64,000 nucleotides of DNA from Pseudomonas hormoni (GCF_018502625.1 NZ_CP075566.1:4648501-4712500); one strand, 5' to 3'; shown: positions 49,434 to 60,070, counted from the stretch's first letter. Numbers and translations: made by a program. Notes: generated by a model not told the origin, from the letters alone.

Positions 49434-50205
49434 TCGATTCTTTCCAGCGCGCCATTAGCCGACGCATGGCTTGCCAGACATCAGCCTTACGCTGTGGCTC
49501 TTCCATTAATAATTCCAGACCCGGCAGGGCCCAGACCGTGCCCAGGCCGTCGACCTGGAGTTCACGGTTGAAGGATTCGGCGTTCGCCTCACCGGCGAAA
49601 CGCACCGCCGGCAGGCCGATCAACCACACGCAGACGCACGGCGCGTCTTCCAGGCGAGCCGAGAGAAAACCTTGCACGAAGTCGCGAGCCGCTTCCGGGC
49701 CTTGATCCATGGTACCGCGAGCCAACAGCGGCCAGCGCACCGGCTCACCGACGATCTGCGGGCTGTCCGGCAGGCCGGCGGCGCGCAGCATGTCCTTGAG
49801 CAGCAGATACGCGGGATCGCGGGTCTGGAAGGTTTCGCCTGTGGGTAACTCCACCAATAGCAGGCAGCGACCGGCGCGCAACAATTGCAGGGCGAATCGC
49901 GGAGGCGGCACGACCGGCGCCTTGACCGCGACCGGCGCCTCCTCTTCTTCGACCTTGGCGTTGGTGCGCGTGCTGGCCAACGATGGCCGGGGCACCTCGA
50001 TCTTCACCCGCTCGGCCGGTTTGACCACAGGCTCCACCGGCGCATCGACCACGGGAGCCAGCGCCACCGGGGCGACGACCAACGGTTCGGGCATCTCCAG
50101 CAGCTCGGGCCGCGAAGGCGCGGCAAAGGGCAATTCGGTGCGCGGCAGCCAGTTGACCACCTGCATGGCGGTCAAATAAGCGCGACGACGGGACTCGATA
50201 AGCAA
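49426..50205 (-). CDS. holD: Candidate DNA polymerase III psi subunit
   Basis: A 259-residue protein with a long Pro/Val-rich, low-complexity linker (about residues 30-90) between a short N-terminal segment (MQVVNWLPRTELPF) and a folded C-terminal domain (about 95-259). Automated annotation often calls this a TonB-like energy transducer because of the Pro-rich part, but it has no membrane helix or TonB C-terminal domain. In P. aeruginosa the psi subunit was identified as such a divergent protein, and the overlap with rimI mirrors E. coli holD-rimI. The N-terminal hydrophobic/Trp motif would bind the chi subunit. Confidence 0.75.
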   Translation of the reverse strand: MLIESRRRAYLTAMQVVNWLPRTELPFAAPSRPELLEMPEPLVVAPVALAPVVDAPVEPVVKPAERVKIEVPRPSLASTRTNAKVEEEEAPVAVKAPVVPPPRFALQLLRAGRCLLLVELPTGETFQTRDPAYLLLKDMLRAAGLPDSPQIVGEPVRWPLLARGTMDQGPEAARDFVQGFLSARLEDAPCVCVWLIGLPAVRFAGEANAESFNRELQVDGLGTVWALPGLELLMEEPQRKADVWQAMRRLMARWKESNE

Positions 50206-50217
50206 AGGTCGGCCACT

Positions 50218-50226
50218 TGTGGATAA
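50218..50226. promoter_or_regulatory. Perfect DnaA-box sequence in the holD/mksF gap
   Basis: TGTGGATAA, the complement of TTATCCACA, lies 13 bases before holD, in the gap shared with the divergent mksF gene. A single box may bind DnaA and couple expression to replication; it could also be chance. Confidence 0.5.
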
Positions 50227-50372
50227 CTAAAGTGCGCTGATTCTACCGCCCTTCGCTCAAGATCGCCCACGCTTGATCGATAGAAAAGCGACAGCCCGTC
50301 CCGAGAGTGAATCGCATCGCCCCTGATGCAGTACAATCGCGGCTTTTAATCGCCAACCAGCCGGCCATTCCG

Positions 50373-51650
50373 ATGATCGAACCCAAGCGCGTCTTGCGCG
50401 CCCTCGCTGAACACTGGGCACTTCTGGAGCCACTGTGCGAGCACTTCGACCAAGGCACACTGAGCCTCAACGAACTGCGCACGCAACTGGCCGCCCAGCA
50501 ACTCGACAGTACGCCGCAGGACATCACCAGCCTGCTGGACGTGTGGATCCGCCTCGACATTCTGGTTCCCGTGGCGAAAAGCCCGAACCGTTTCGAGCTC
50601 AACGCGCAGATCCACGACTTTCTCGCCTACCTGCGCCGTGAGCACCGTCTGGGCCTGTGCCTGGAAATCGAAGCCTACTTGCGCCACCTCGAGCGGCTGG
50701 CCGGTTACATCCAGGATGCTTTCGACATCCGCGACGGCCACGACCTGGCGCGTCAGTTGCGCTTGCTCGACATGCGCGTGCGCGATGTGCTGAAGAAGCT
50801 CGCCAACGACGAACAGGCCCTGGTGGCCGTCGCCGAACGCGCCAAGACCAGCGACCGACAGATTCCGCTCCGTCAGCGTTACGCCGAGGTGCTGGCGACC
50901 TGGGATGAATACGTCGAGCCGATGATTCAGTTGGTGAACGCCGACGGCGCCTTCGAGCAAGGTGTGCGCAAGGTCGAAAACGTGCTGCTGAAGATGCTCA
51001 CCGAGCAGCAGCGCCTCGGCCATCTGGTCGACGACGACATGCTGCTGCGCACCCACGCGCGCATTCTCGAAATGCAGACCAGCGCCCAGCTGACCTTGCG
51101 TCATGCCCGCGAATTGCTGCTGCCGCTGCGTGAAGAAGCCCGTCGTCACAACGCCGTGACCCGTGGCGCGGCGCTGGCCTTGTCGGCCATCCGTCGCAAA
51201 GGCATCGATGCGGTGCCGCAAGCGGCGATGCCGATGTTCACCCGGCCGCAAAGCACCTTCCTCGGCAGCGCCAGTCAGGTCGAAGCCTATGTTTACGCGC
51301 TGGCCCGTTTCGAGCCGAAACCGGCACGCTTCCCCAAGGCCCACAAGACCCAGAAAGGCGAAGCACCGCGCGCGCCACGCACCGTTCGGGAAATGCTCGA
51401 ACGCTGCGAAGACGCCCTGCCGATGCCGGACCTGATGACCTGGTTGCTGGAACAGGAACCGGACGGCGCCACGGACGAATTGCTTTATTGGTTCTCGCGC
51501 CTGTCGCGGGAGAAACGCTTCAAACGCGAGCGTCTGGAACGCCGCGATTACCACACTCACGAGCATCAGGTCAGCCTGCGCTCCTTCGCCCTGCTCTCGG
51601 CCCGCGATACCGCCGCCGAGGATTCTGCGAGCACCCCACATGCATCTTGA
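50373..51650 (+). CDS. mksF: MksF kleisin of the MksBEF condensin (JetA family)
   Basis: A 425-residue helical protein, the bridging kleisin subunit of an SMC-like condensin. N-terminal winged-helix region (about residues 1-100) and a long helical middle with many Leu/Arg heptads are seen; no catalytic motif, as expected. I start at MIEPKRVL, following the promoter region; 22 codons of further open frame are rejected. Overlaps mksE by 11 bases; all three genes are translationally coupled. Confidence 0.87.
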   Translation: MIEPKRVLRALAEHWALLEPLCEHFDQGTLSLNELRTQLAAQQLDSTPQDITSLLDVWIRLDILVPVAKSPNRFELNAQIHDFLAYLRREHRLGLCLEIEAYLRHLERLAGYIQDAFDIRDGHDLARQLRLLDMRVRDVLKKLANDEQALVAVAERAKTSDRQIPLRQRYAEVLATWDEYVEPMIQLVNADGAFEQGVRKVENVLLKMLTEQQRLGHLVDDDMLLRTHARILEMQTSAQLTLRHARELLLPLREEARRHNAVTRGAALALSAIRRKGIDAVPQAAMPMFTRPQSTFLGSASQVEAYVYALARFEPKPARFPKAHKTQKGEAPRAPRTVREMLERCEDALPMPDLMTWLLEQEPDGATDELLYWFSRLSREKRFKRERLERRDYHTHEHQVSLRSFALLSARDTAAEDSASTPHAS

Positions 51651-52341
51651 TCTATCCGAACTGTCCCAACTGGCGCCGATCTTTCGCGAGCTGTTCAAGG
51701 GTTACCACGTCAGCCGCCGCGATCCGGAGCTGTACGCACAACTGTCGAACTTCCAGGACCAGTACCGAACGCTGTTCAAGGCGCTGGGCTTTGAACTGGT
51801 CTGCGACACCCGGGGTTTCTACTACTTCGTTCCGGACCTCGCCGCAGCAGCGGTGAACAAGACTGCGCAACGTCTGGCGCTGTTCACCTTCATCCTCGTC
51901 GAGCATCTGGCGGATCAGGGCCGTGACCCGATTGCCGTGCTCGACGGTGGCAGCCTCGGCCGCGATGAATTGCCGTCGCTGCTGGAAAAGTACCGCGACC
52001 TGTTCATCCAGGCCGAAGTACAGACCGTCGAAGAGCTCGAAGAAAAAATCATGCGTCGCATGACTCAGCTCGGTTTCGCCAGCGAAGAAAACGGCGTCTA
52101 CCGTTTCCTGCCGCCGATGCACCGTTTCCTCGATGTTTGCCTGTCGGTTCAGCAGGACCGTGATCTGGCGGCCAGCCTGCACAGCGTGTTGCCGCTGCCG
52201 GTGCCGGTGTTGATCGATGACGACAGTGACGAAAAACTGTTGGAAACCGACGATCCGCTGGACCTCAGTGACTTCGAAGAAGAAAGCGAAGAAGACGTCA
52301 TGGCCCGCGCCATTGCCGAAGAACAGGAGACCGACGCATGA
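51640..52341 (+). CDS. mksE: MksE subunit of the MksBEF condensin (JetB family)
   Basis: A 233-residue, mostly helical, acidic protein, with winged-helix-like segments and a strongly acidic C-terminus. It matches the position, size and acidity of MksE, which sits between the kleisin and SMC genes. It overlaps mksF by 11 and mksB by four bases, fixing the subunit stoichiometry through coupling. Confidence 0.86.
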   Translation: MHLDLSELSQLAPIFRELFKGYHVSRRDPELYAQLSNFQDQYRTLFKALGFELVCDTRGFYYFVPDLAAAAVNKTAQRLALFTFILVEHLADQGRDPIAVLDGGSLGRDELPSLLEKYRDLFIQAEVQTVEELEEKIMRRMTQLGFASEENGVYRFLPPMHRFLDVCLSVQQDRDLAASLHSVLPLPVPVLIDDDSDEKLLETDDPLDLSDFEEESEEDVMARAIAEEQETDA

Positions 52342-55178
52342 GCAAGGAACGCTACGGCATTCGCCGCTTTGCCCTTTTGAACACTGCCGGTTACAGCCTC
52401 GGCCTGTTCCCGCTGGAAGAACCGCTGTCGGTTTACGGCGCGAACAACCTCGGTAAATCCGCGTCGATCAACGCGCTGCAATTCCCGATTCTGGCGCGCA
52501 TGTCGGACATGAGTTTCGGCAAGTACAGCCTCGAACAGTCCCGGCGTTTCTACTTCGCCTCGGACACCAGCTACATCCTCGTGGAAGTCTCGCTGCCCCA
52601 CGGTCCGCACGTGATCGGTGTGGTCGGTCGCGGCCCGGGCGGTGGTTTCGGTCACCAGTTCTTTGCCTACGCCGGCAAACTGGATTTGGCGCATTACCAG
52701 AAAAACGACACCTGCCTGCGCCAGAAAGAACTGTTCACCAACCTTGAACGCGAAGGCCTGAAAGCCTACGAACTCAAGCCGGACGAACTGCGCCGTTTGC
52801 TGGTCGGCGGTCACACCTCGATCCCGCTGGACCTGACGCTGATCCCGCTGCGTTCCACCAGCGAGCAGAGCCTGAAGACTTTCCGCGCGTTGTTCATCAA
52901 CCTGCTGCACATGCGCGAAATCACTGCGGCCAAGCTCAAGCAGCTGTTTCTCGATGCGTTCGAACACAGCCTGCGTTCCGGTAGCGTCGATTACATCGCC
53001 GCGTGCGAAGAAGCGTTCCGCGATGTACGACGCATGGAGCAGGACTACAACTCGCTGGTCACCGCCGGCCCGTTGGTTGAAGCGCTCGCAGCAGGCGTGA
53101 CCCAGCGCAACATCCTGCGCGGCAAACTGCACCGCATCTCGCCGCTGCTCGACTCACTGCTCGGCACGTGGTCGGACTACGCCAGTGCGCGCAAGGAAGA
53201 GCTGACGATTCAGGCCGAGCATTACCGCAACGAGCAGGACGCGCTGCAAAACGATCAGCGCGGCGGCACTCAGGAACTGATGCGCCTGGAGCGGGAAATC
53301 ACCGGCATCCAGCGCTGGCTCGGCGAGCTCTCGGCGCTGAAGAATCGCTTCGCGCTGGTCGATGACGTCAGGGTGCTCGAGCAGCAACTGCTGGCGGCCA
53401 AGGACGCACACGATGAATTGGCCGGCGCATTGGCGCAGTCGCGGCAGTTCTCTGCCGAAGATCTGGAAGAACGTCTGCGGGATCTGGAAAAACGCCTGAA
53501 GTCGGTGAAACAGCAACTCGATCACGCCGACAACAACAGCTACGCCCGCCTGCGTGAAGAGTTCTCGCAACAGGACGTCGAGCGCCTGATGCGCCTGTTC
53601 AACAGCGCGCTGTTCAGCCTCCCGTTGGGCGAACATGGCATCACGCTGGACGAGGACGGCCAGTGGGTCAAATCCATGGAGCTGATCCTCGACGGCTTCA
53701 AAGGCGAACACTTCGAAGTGCCAGGGCTGTCCATCGACATCTCGCACATCGAACCTCCAGCGTTGCAGGCCTTGGCTGACCGCGCGGCGTTGCGCGATCA
53801 GAAAGAGCGGCTGGAAAAAGAACTCAAGCAACTGAAAACCCAACAAGCCGTGGCAGCCGACCGCGCCGCGAGCAAAACCCAGACCGAAGCGTTGTACCAG
53901 CAAGTGCTGGATGCGCAGAAAGCCCTGGAAGATTTCCGTCGCGCGCAAACCCTGAGCGCCGAGGAAGACGACAAGCTCGAGCAGTTGGCGCAAATGGAAG
54001 CTGCTCAGGAAGAACTGAAGCGCTCCAGCGACGCCTTCACCGAACGCGTCCAGCAATTGTCGGCCAAACTGCAACTGGTCGGCCGGCAGATCGGCGACAT
54101 GGAAGCCAAGCAACGCACCCTCGACGACGCCCTGCGCCGCCGTCAGCTGCTGCCGGCAGACCTGCCATTCGGCACGCCGTTCATGGACCCGATCGACGAC
54201 TCCATGGACAACCTGTTGCCACTGCTCAACGACTATCAGGACAGCTGGCAGGGCTTGTTGCGCAGTGATGGCCAGATCGACGCGTTGTACGCTCAGGTGC
54301 GCCTCAAAGGTGTCGCCAAGTTCGACAGCGAAGACGATATGGAGCGTCGCCTGCAACTGCTGATCAACGCGTATGCACACCGCACCGACGAAGCCCTGAC
54401 CCTCGGCAAGGCACGCCGTGCGGCGGTCACCGACATCGCACGGACCCTGCGCAACATTCGTAGCGACTACGACAGCCTCGAGCACCAACTGGCACTGTTC
54501 AACCGCGAGATCAACAAGCGCCAGGTCTCCAACCTGCAGAGCTTCCGTATCGTGCTGGCGCCGAACAAGGAAGCGCTCAAGCACATCGACCAGATCATCC
54601 ACAGCGCCGGCCAGTACGAAGAAGGCGAAACCCTCTCCGTGTTCGACCTGAGCCAAAGTGCCGATCAGGACAACAAGAACGAAGAAGCCAAGGAATACCT
54701 GGCGCGTCTGGTGGCGGCGAACCACAACCAACTCGGTCTCAAGGACTTGTTCGAACTGGCGTTCGAGATCACCAAGGTCAACGGTCAGCCCGTTATCCAT
54801 ACCGACATCGACGGCGCCGCGTCCAACGGCACCACGATGACCATCAAGGCGCTGACCAACATGTACTTGTTGCTGCACTTGATGGACCGCGACCAGGCCG
54901 GCCGCGTACGTCTGCCGTACTACCTCGACGAGGCAGCGGACATCGATGAGAAGAACCAGGCAGCGCTGCTGGAAACCAGTTTGCAACTGGGCTTCGTGCC
55001 GATTCTGGCGAGTGTGAAACCGCAGGTCTGCGCCAGTGTCGCCATCGACCTGGAAGGCGGTAGTGGGCCGAACGGGATCTACATTGATGAGGCGGACTGG
55101 AAGTACATCCGTCGTCACGATGAGGTGAAGGCTGCTGTTAACGTTGAAGCGGACGAGCCCGAGCTGGATGCGGTCTGA
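52338..55178 (+). CDS. mksB: MksB SMC-like ATPase of the MksBEF condensin (JetC family)
   Basis: A 946-residue chromosome condensin ATPase. The Walker A loop is VYGANNLGKSASINAL near residue 40, long coiled-coil segments fill about residues 220-800, and the signature and Walker B region lie in the last 170 residues (RLPYYLDEAADID, where DE follow the hydrophobic strand). The complex organises the chromosome alongside MukB/SMC. No JetD/MksG nuclease gene follows; a terminator and an IS element come next. Confidence 0.92.
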   Translation: MSKERYGIRRFALLNTAGYSLGLFPLEEPLSVYGANNLGKSASINALQFPILARMSDMSFGKYSLEQSRRFYFASDTSYILVEVSLPHGPHVIGVVGRGPGGGFGHQFFAYAGKLDLAHYQKNDTCLRQKELFTNLEREGLKAYELKPDELRRLLVGGHTSIPLDLTLIPLRSTSEQSLKTFRALFINLLHMREITAAKLKQLFLDAFEHSLRSGSVDYIAACEEAFRDVRRMEQDYNSLVTAGPLVEALAAGVTQRNILRGKLHRISPLLDSLLGTWSDYASARKEELTIQAEHYRNEQDALQNDQRGGTQELMRLEREITGIQRWLGELSALKNRFALVDDVRVLEQQLLAAKDAHDELAGALAQSRQFSAEDLEERLRDLEKRLKSVKQQLDHADNNSYARLREEFSQQDVERLMRLFNSALFSLPLGEHGITLDEDGQWVKSMELILDGFKGEHFEVPGLSIDISHIEPPALQALADRAALRDQKERLEKELKQLKTQQAVAADRAASKTQTEALYQQVLDAQKALEDFRRAQTLSAEEDDKLEQLAQMEAAQEELKRSSDAFTERVQQLSAKLQLVGRQIGDMEAKQRTLDDALRRRQLLPADLPFGTPFMDPIDDSMDNLLPLLNDYQDSWQGLLRSDGQIDALYAQVRLKGVAKFDSEDDMERRLQLLINAYAHRTDEALTLGKARRAAVTDIARTLRNIRSDYDSLEHQLALFNREINKRQVSNLQSFRIVLAPNKEALKHIDQIIHSAGQYEEGETLSVFDLSQSADQDNKNEEAKEYLARLVAANHNQLGLKDLFELAFEITKVNGQPVIHTDIDGAASNGTTMTIKALTNMYLLLHLMDRDQAGRVRLPYYLDEAADIDEKNQAALLETSLQLGFVPILASVKPQVCASVAIDLEGGSGPNGIYIDEADWKYIRRHDEVKAAVNVEADEPELDAV

Positions 55179-55204
55179 TTTGCGTTAATCGAAGGCAATA
55201 AAAA

Positions 55205-55236
55205 GGCCGCGATCCAAATGGATCGCGGCCTTTTTT
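55205..55236 (+). terminator. Rho-independent terminator after mksB
   Basis: Stem GGCCGCGATCC, loop AAAT, GGATCGCGGCC and six T; four A precede. It ends the mksFEB unit. Confidence 0.94.
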
Positions 55237-55264
55237 ATGGTGGGGGATTTTTAGTGAACTTTAG

Positions 55265-55303
55265 GGCCTCTTCGCGAGCAAGCCCGCGATCAAATGTGGG
55301 AGC
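55265..55303. repeat. REP-type sequence left of the IS element
   Basis: CTCTTCGCGAGCAAGCCCGC followed by ATGTGGGAGC, both parts of Pseudomonas REP units. The inverted partner (GCGGGCTTGCCCGCGAAG, 56457-56474) is on the other side of the element. Confidence 0.65.
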
Positions 55304-55326
55304 AACTGTCTTCACCCTGCCATTCG

Positions 55327-56420
<1,094 letters not shown>

Positions 56421-56504
56421 CTCACCCCAGAGCTTATTCCTAGATCTAGACACAAGCGGGCTTGCCCGCGAAGGCGTCCTCACAGACGCCCAATCAAGTA
56501 CCTG

Positions 56505-58808
56505 CTATTTGCCCAGGGAAATTTTCGGCGCCCAGGTCAGCCATTCATCTTCAAACTGGTCGAACAACGGGAACGTCTGCTCAGGCCGTGCCGGACTGCC
56601 CATGCGATCACCGTCCGGGGTGGCGAAAGCGATGCCCCCCTGAATCAGCGTCTCCAGCGATTCGGTGCGCACCGTCGCGCCTTTGAACAAACCGTAGTCG
56701 AAACCGAAACCGCTGGTGTTCCAGAACCGTGTGCCGCTGCGCACCAATGGCGCGTACTTCGGTTCGATCAGAATGTGCACCAGAACACGGTCAGCGGTCT
56801 GGCCCAGTTCATAACCCGTCACCTTACCCACGGTGACCTCGCGATACGTCACCGGCACACCGGTTTTCAACGAGCCACGGCGAGCGGCGCTCAGAACCAG
56901 ACTTAAACCGGCTTCCTGTTTGGCGGTTTCCGGTGGGCTGGCCAGTGCCACGAAGTTCTTCTGCGGGCCGAGATTTTTCGCGGCCGGCTGCACTTCGATG
57001 TACTGGCCAGTCACCAGGGTTTCGAGGTTCGAGGTCTTGATCAGACCCAGCTCGGGTTTGACCACCCAGAACTGACTGCCTACCCGGGCAATGCGCTCCG
57101 GCACTTCGGTGATCCGCGCGGTGAGCAGCACCGATTGCAGGTCATCGCTGAGGTCGACGTCTTCGATCTTGCCGACATCCAGGCCTTTGAATCTCACCGG
57201 TGTGCCGCTGCGCAAGCCATCGGCGCGATCGACCTTGATCGTGACCACGGTGCCTTTCTGGTTGGCCTCGTCATGGCTGGCGAACAGACGGAAACGTGGA
57301 ATGCGTTTTTGCAACGGCGCTTTCGCTTGCGGGGTTTCGAAGGCGATACCGCCGGCCATCAGGCTTTGCAGCGACTCACTCTTGACCTGGATTCCACCGG
57401 TCAGTCCGCCCGTGAGCGTAATACCGCTGGCGTTCCAGAAACGGGTCGATGCGTTGACCAGCCCTTCGTATTCCTTCTCGATGTGGACACCGATCACCAA
57501 CTGTTTTTTCTTGCGCGAGAACTGATAGCTCTGGACCGAACCGACCTTGACCTGTTTGTAGAGAATCGGACTGCCGACTTCCAGTGAACCGAGGTTCTCG
57601 GTGAACAGCACCAGGTGCAGGCCCGGTGCCCGCAAGTCGAGCGGTGGCGCCTTCGGCCGTGCCACGAACTCGCGCTGCGGTGCGGCCCCCTTGTCTCCTG
57701 GACGCACGGCAATGTAGTTACCTTTGACCAGCGCTTCGAGACCGGTAATGCCCGCGAGGGAGATCGAGGGTTTGACTACCCAGAACTGGGTGCCATCAAC
57801 GAGGTAATCCTCAGCCAGCGGATCAAGGGTCAATTCCGCGGTGGCACTGGACAGATCAGGATCGATCTTGAGCGCTTTCAGCGTGCCGACCTGAATGCCT
57901 TTGTACATCACCGGCGTCCGGCCAGCCTGCATGCCTTCGAAGTCGCTGAGTTTGACCTTGACCCGAATACCGGCGGCGGCTGCATCGAAATCTTCGTAGA
58001 GACGGAACGGCAGGCTCGGATCGGTGGGCGGGCTGTCCTTGCGGTTTTCTGGAGTGGCGAAGGCGATACCGCCGGCAACGATGCTGGCCAGGGATTCGCT
58101 GCGCACTTTCACGCCTGACAGGTTAGCGTCGATGCTGATGCCGCTGGCATTCCAGAAACGTGTGTGTTTGCGCACCAGCTTGGCGTAGGTAGGCTCGATG
58201 AACACCTTGAGCTCAACGGTACTTTGGTCTTCCGACAACAGGTAGCTTTTGATCTGGCCGACTTTGATCTGCTTGTAGAACACCGGACTACCTCGGTTCA
58301 GCGAGCCGAGGCGATCAGCCTTGATGGTCAAGTGCAGGCCGGGCTGTGCATCCGACAGCGGCGGCTCTTCGGCCAGGGCCTTGAACTTGCGCGTGGGCTC
58401 CCCTTCGCCCGGACTGATCGCGACATAGTTACCGGAGACCAGAGTCTCCAACCCCGTGATACCGGCCAGGGTCACGCTCGGTTTGACGAGCCAGAAACGT
58501 GTGCTGGTGCGCAGGTATTGCTCCACGTCCTTGTTCATCTCGACGGTGGCAATCACCCCTTTGGAGGCGCCTTCGTCGTCAAGCGTGAGGGTTTTTACCT
58601 TGCCGACCGACATGCCTTTGTAAACGATTTCAGTCTTGTTGGCCTGAATGCCTTCACCACTTTCGAAACGCACCTGAATTTCGATGCCGGTTTCGCTGTA
58701 CGCACGCCAGCCGAGCCAGCCGCCAATGATCAGGGCGATCAGGGGCAACACCCAAATGGCGGACCAGTTCGAGGCCGGTCGGGTTTTCGCTGTAGGCAAA
58801 TCAGTCAT
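56505..58808 (-). CDS. Multi-MCE-domain intermembrane lipid transport protein (LetB/PqiB family)
   Basis: A 767-residue protein anchored by one N-terminal helix (about residues 14-34: NWSAIWVLPLIALIIGGWLGW). I count six MCE domains, each opening with a strand such as GIEIQVRFESGEGIQ, GLHLTIKADRLGSL or GLSLVLSAARRGSL followed by a hydrophobic pore loop. E. coli PqiB has three and LetB (YebT) seven, so this is nearer to LetB. It forms a periplasm-spanning lipid tunnel. Its start overlaps the upstream PqiA-like gene by eight bases. Confidence 0.88.
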   Translation of the reverse strand: MTDLPTAKTRPASNWSAIWVLPLIALIIGGWLGWRAYSETGIEIQVRFESGEGIQANKTEIVYKGMSVGKVKTLTLDDEGASKGVIATVEMNKDVEQYLRTSTRFWLVKPSVTLAGITGLETLVSGNYVAISPGEGEPTRKFKALAEEPPLSDAQPGLHLTIKADRLGSLNRGSPVFYKQIKVGQIKSYLLSEDQSTVELKVFIEPTYAKLVRKHTRFWNASGISIDANLSGVKVRSESLASIVAGGIAFATPENRKDSPPTDPSLPFRLYEDFDAAAAGIRVKVKLSDFEGMQAGRTPVMYKGIQVGTLKALKIDPDLSSATAELTLDPLAEDYLVDGTQFWVVKPSISLAGITGLEALVKGNYIAVRPGDKGAAPQREFVARPKAPPLDLRAPGLHLVLFTENLGSLEVGSPILYKQVKVGSVQSYQFSRKKKQLVIGVHIEKEYEGLVNASTRFWNASGITLTGGLTGGIQVKSESLQSLMAGGIAFETPQAKAPLQKRIPRFRLFASHDEANQKGTVVTIKVDRADGLRSGTPVRFKGLDVGKIEDVDLSDDLQSVLLTARITEVPERIARVGSQFWVVKPELGLIKTSNLETLVTGQYIEVQPAAKNLGPQKNFVALASPPETAKQEAGLSLVLSAARRGSLKTGVPVTYREVTVGKVTGYELGQTADRVLVHILIEPKYAPLVRSGTRFWNTSGFGFDYGLFKGATVRTESLETLIQGGIAFATPDGDRMGSPARPEQTFPLFDQFEDEWLTWAPKISLGK

Positions 58809-59424
58809 AGTCGTCGTCCGACTCCGTGTTATCCCAAATCAGTCGGGGATCGAAAGTTACTGCAGCCAGCATCGTCAGAATCACCACACTGGCGAAAGCG
58901 ATGGCGCCAAGATTGGCTTCGACGCTGGCAAGCCGTCCAAAATTCACGACCGCCACGAGGATGGCGATCACAAAAATATCGAGCATCGACCAGCGGCCGA
59001 TGAACTCGATAAAGCGGTACATCCAGATGCGTTGACGTGCCGAAAGTGGCTGGCGGCGCTGTACTGAAAACAGCAGCAAGGCAATGCCCACCAGCTTGAA
59101 CGTCGGTACCAGAATACTGGCGATAAAAACCACGGCGGCGATGGGAATCATGCCGTGCTGAACCAGCTGGATCACACCGGACATGATGGTGCTGGGATCG
59201 CCCTGACCGAGAGAGCTGACCGTCATGATCGGCAGCACGTTGGCCGGGATGTAGAGCAGCGCGGCCGTAACCAGCAGCGCCCACGTGCGCATCACACTGT
59301 TCGGGCGGCGCGCGTGAACCAGCGCACCACAACGAGTGCAGACCTGCTCGTCGGTGTCAGCGTCCTGCTTGTTCAACTCATGGCATTCGGTACAAATCAG
59401 AATGCCTGCATCAATCGCCCGCAT
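58801..59424 (-). CDS. PqiA/LetA-like membrane protein, second half-size copy
   Basis: A 207-residue protein with one N-terminal zinc ribbon (ICTECHELN and CTRCGALVH: four Cys) and four membrane helices, the PqiA fold. I choose the ATG nine bases after AGGAG (MRAIDAG). It overlaps the LetB-like gene, so the two work as partners. E. coli LetA carries two such modules in one chain; here there are two single-module proteins. Confidence 0.87.
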   Translation of the reverse strand: MRAIDAGILICTECHELNKQDADTDEQVCTRCGALVHARRPNSVMRTWALLVTAALLYIPANVLPIMTVSSLGQGDPSTIMSGVIQLVQHGMIPIAAVVFIASILVPTFKLVGIALLLFSVQRRQPLSARQRIWMYRFIEFIGRWSMLDIFVIAILVAVVNFGRLASVEANLGAIAFASVVILTMLAAVTFDPRLIWDNTESDDDYD

Positions 59425-60070
59425 GGGCATCCTCTCCTGATAAAGCCTGCCAGATCTGATGAGGCGACATCACAACCTCCAGCCAAACCTGGACCAACAA
59501 CAAACCGATAAAGCACGCCAGGCCGAGACCAACAGTGATTGCTGCCATATCTGCCAGTTTGACGATCGCTACCAGAACGCCCATGAGGTAAACCTCGAGC
59601 ATCCCCCAGTCTCGTAGATGGTGATAAATCCGATAGAGCAGCAAACCGTAACTACGGCCGATATCAAAACGAATACTCAGCAGCACGGCCAGTTGGCAGA
59701 GTAGCTTGAGTAGCGGAATTCCCATGCTGCACAGAAACACGATGACCGAAACACCTTGCATCCCGGTATCGAACAGGCCCACAACACCGGTCCAGACAGT
59801 GTCTTGTGACGACTGCCCGAGTAGATTGAGCTGCATGATGGGTAAAAAGTTCGCCGGGATGTACAACAACAATGCGGCGATGACCAAGGCGAGACTGCGT
59901 TGCACAACATTGTGCCGATGGGCGTAGAGCTCGTAGCCGCAGCGCGGACACAGGGCTTTCTCGCCATGGGCGAGTTCGGGCTTGCGCATCAGCAAGTCGC
60001 ACTCATGACACGCCACCAAGTCGTCCAGCGGTAATTCTGACAGCCCGGAGGCGTCAACCGGATCTGGCAT
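59411..60070 (-). CDS. PqiA/LetA-like membrane protein, first half-size copy
   Basis: A 219-residue protein with the same layout as the next gene: four Cys in VACHECDLLMRK and LCPRCGYELYAH forming a zinc ribbon, then four membrane helices (ALVIAALLLYIPANFLPIM and others). It overlaps the second copy, so the three genes are one operon in the order letA-like, letA-like, letB-like. The pair probably forms the inner-membrane base that feeds lipids to the tunnel. Confidence 0.87.
   Translation of the reverse strand: MPDPVDASGLSELPLDDLVACHECDLLMRKPELAHGEKALCPRCGYELYAHRHNVVQRSLALVIAALLLYIPANFLPIMQLNLLGQSSQDTVWTGVVGLFDTGMQGVSVIVFLCSMGIPLLKLLCQLAVLLSIRFDIGRSYGLLLYRIYHHLRDWGMLEVYLMGVLVAIVKLADMAAITVGLGLACFIGLLLVQVWLEVVMSPHQIWQALSGEDAHAGD

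Noticed and set aside
49426..50205. TonB energy transducer
   Set aside because: No N-terminal membrane helix and no TonB C-terminal domain; only the Pro-rich stretch resembles TonB.
50373..55178. Wadjet anti-plasmid defence system
   Set aside because: MksF, MksE and MksB match JetA, B and C but no JetD/MksG nuclease gene is adjacent.
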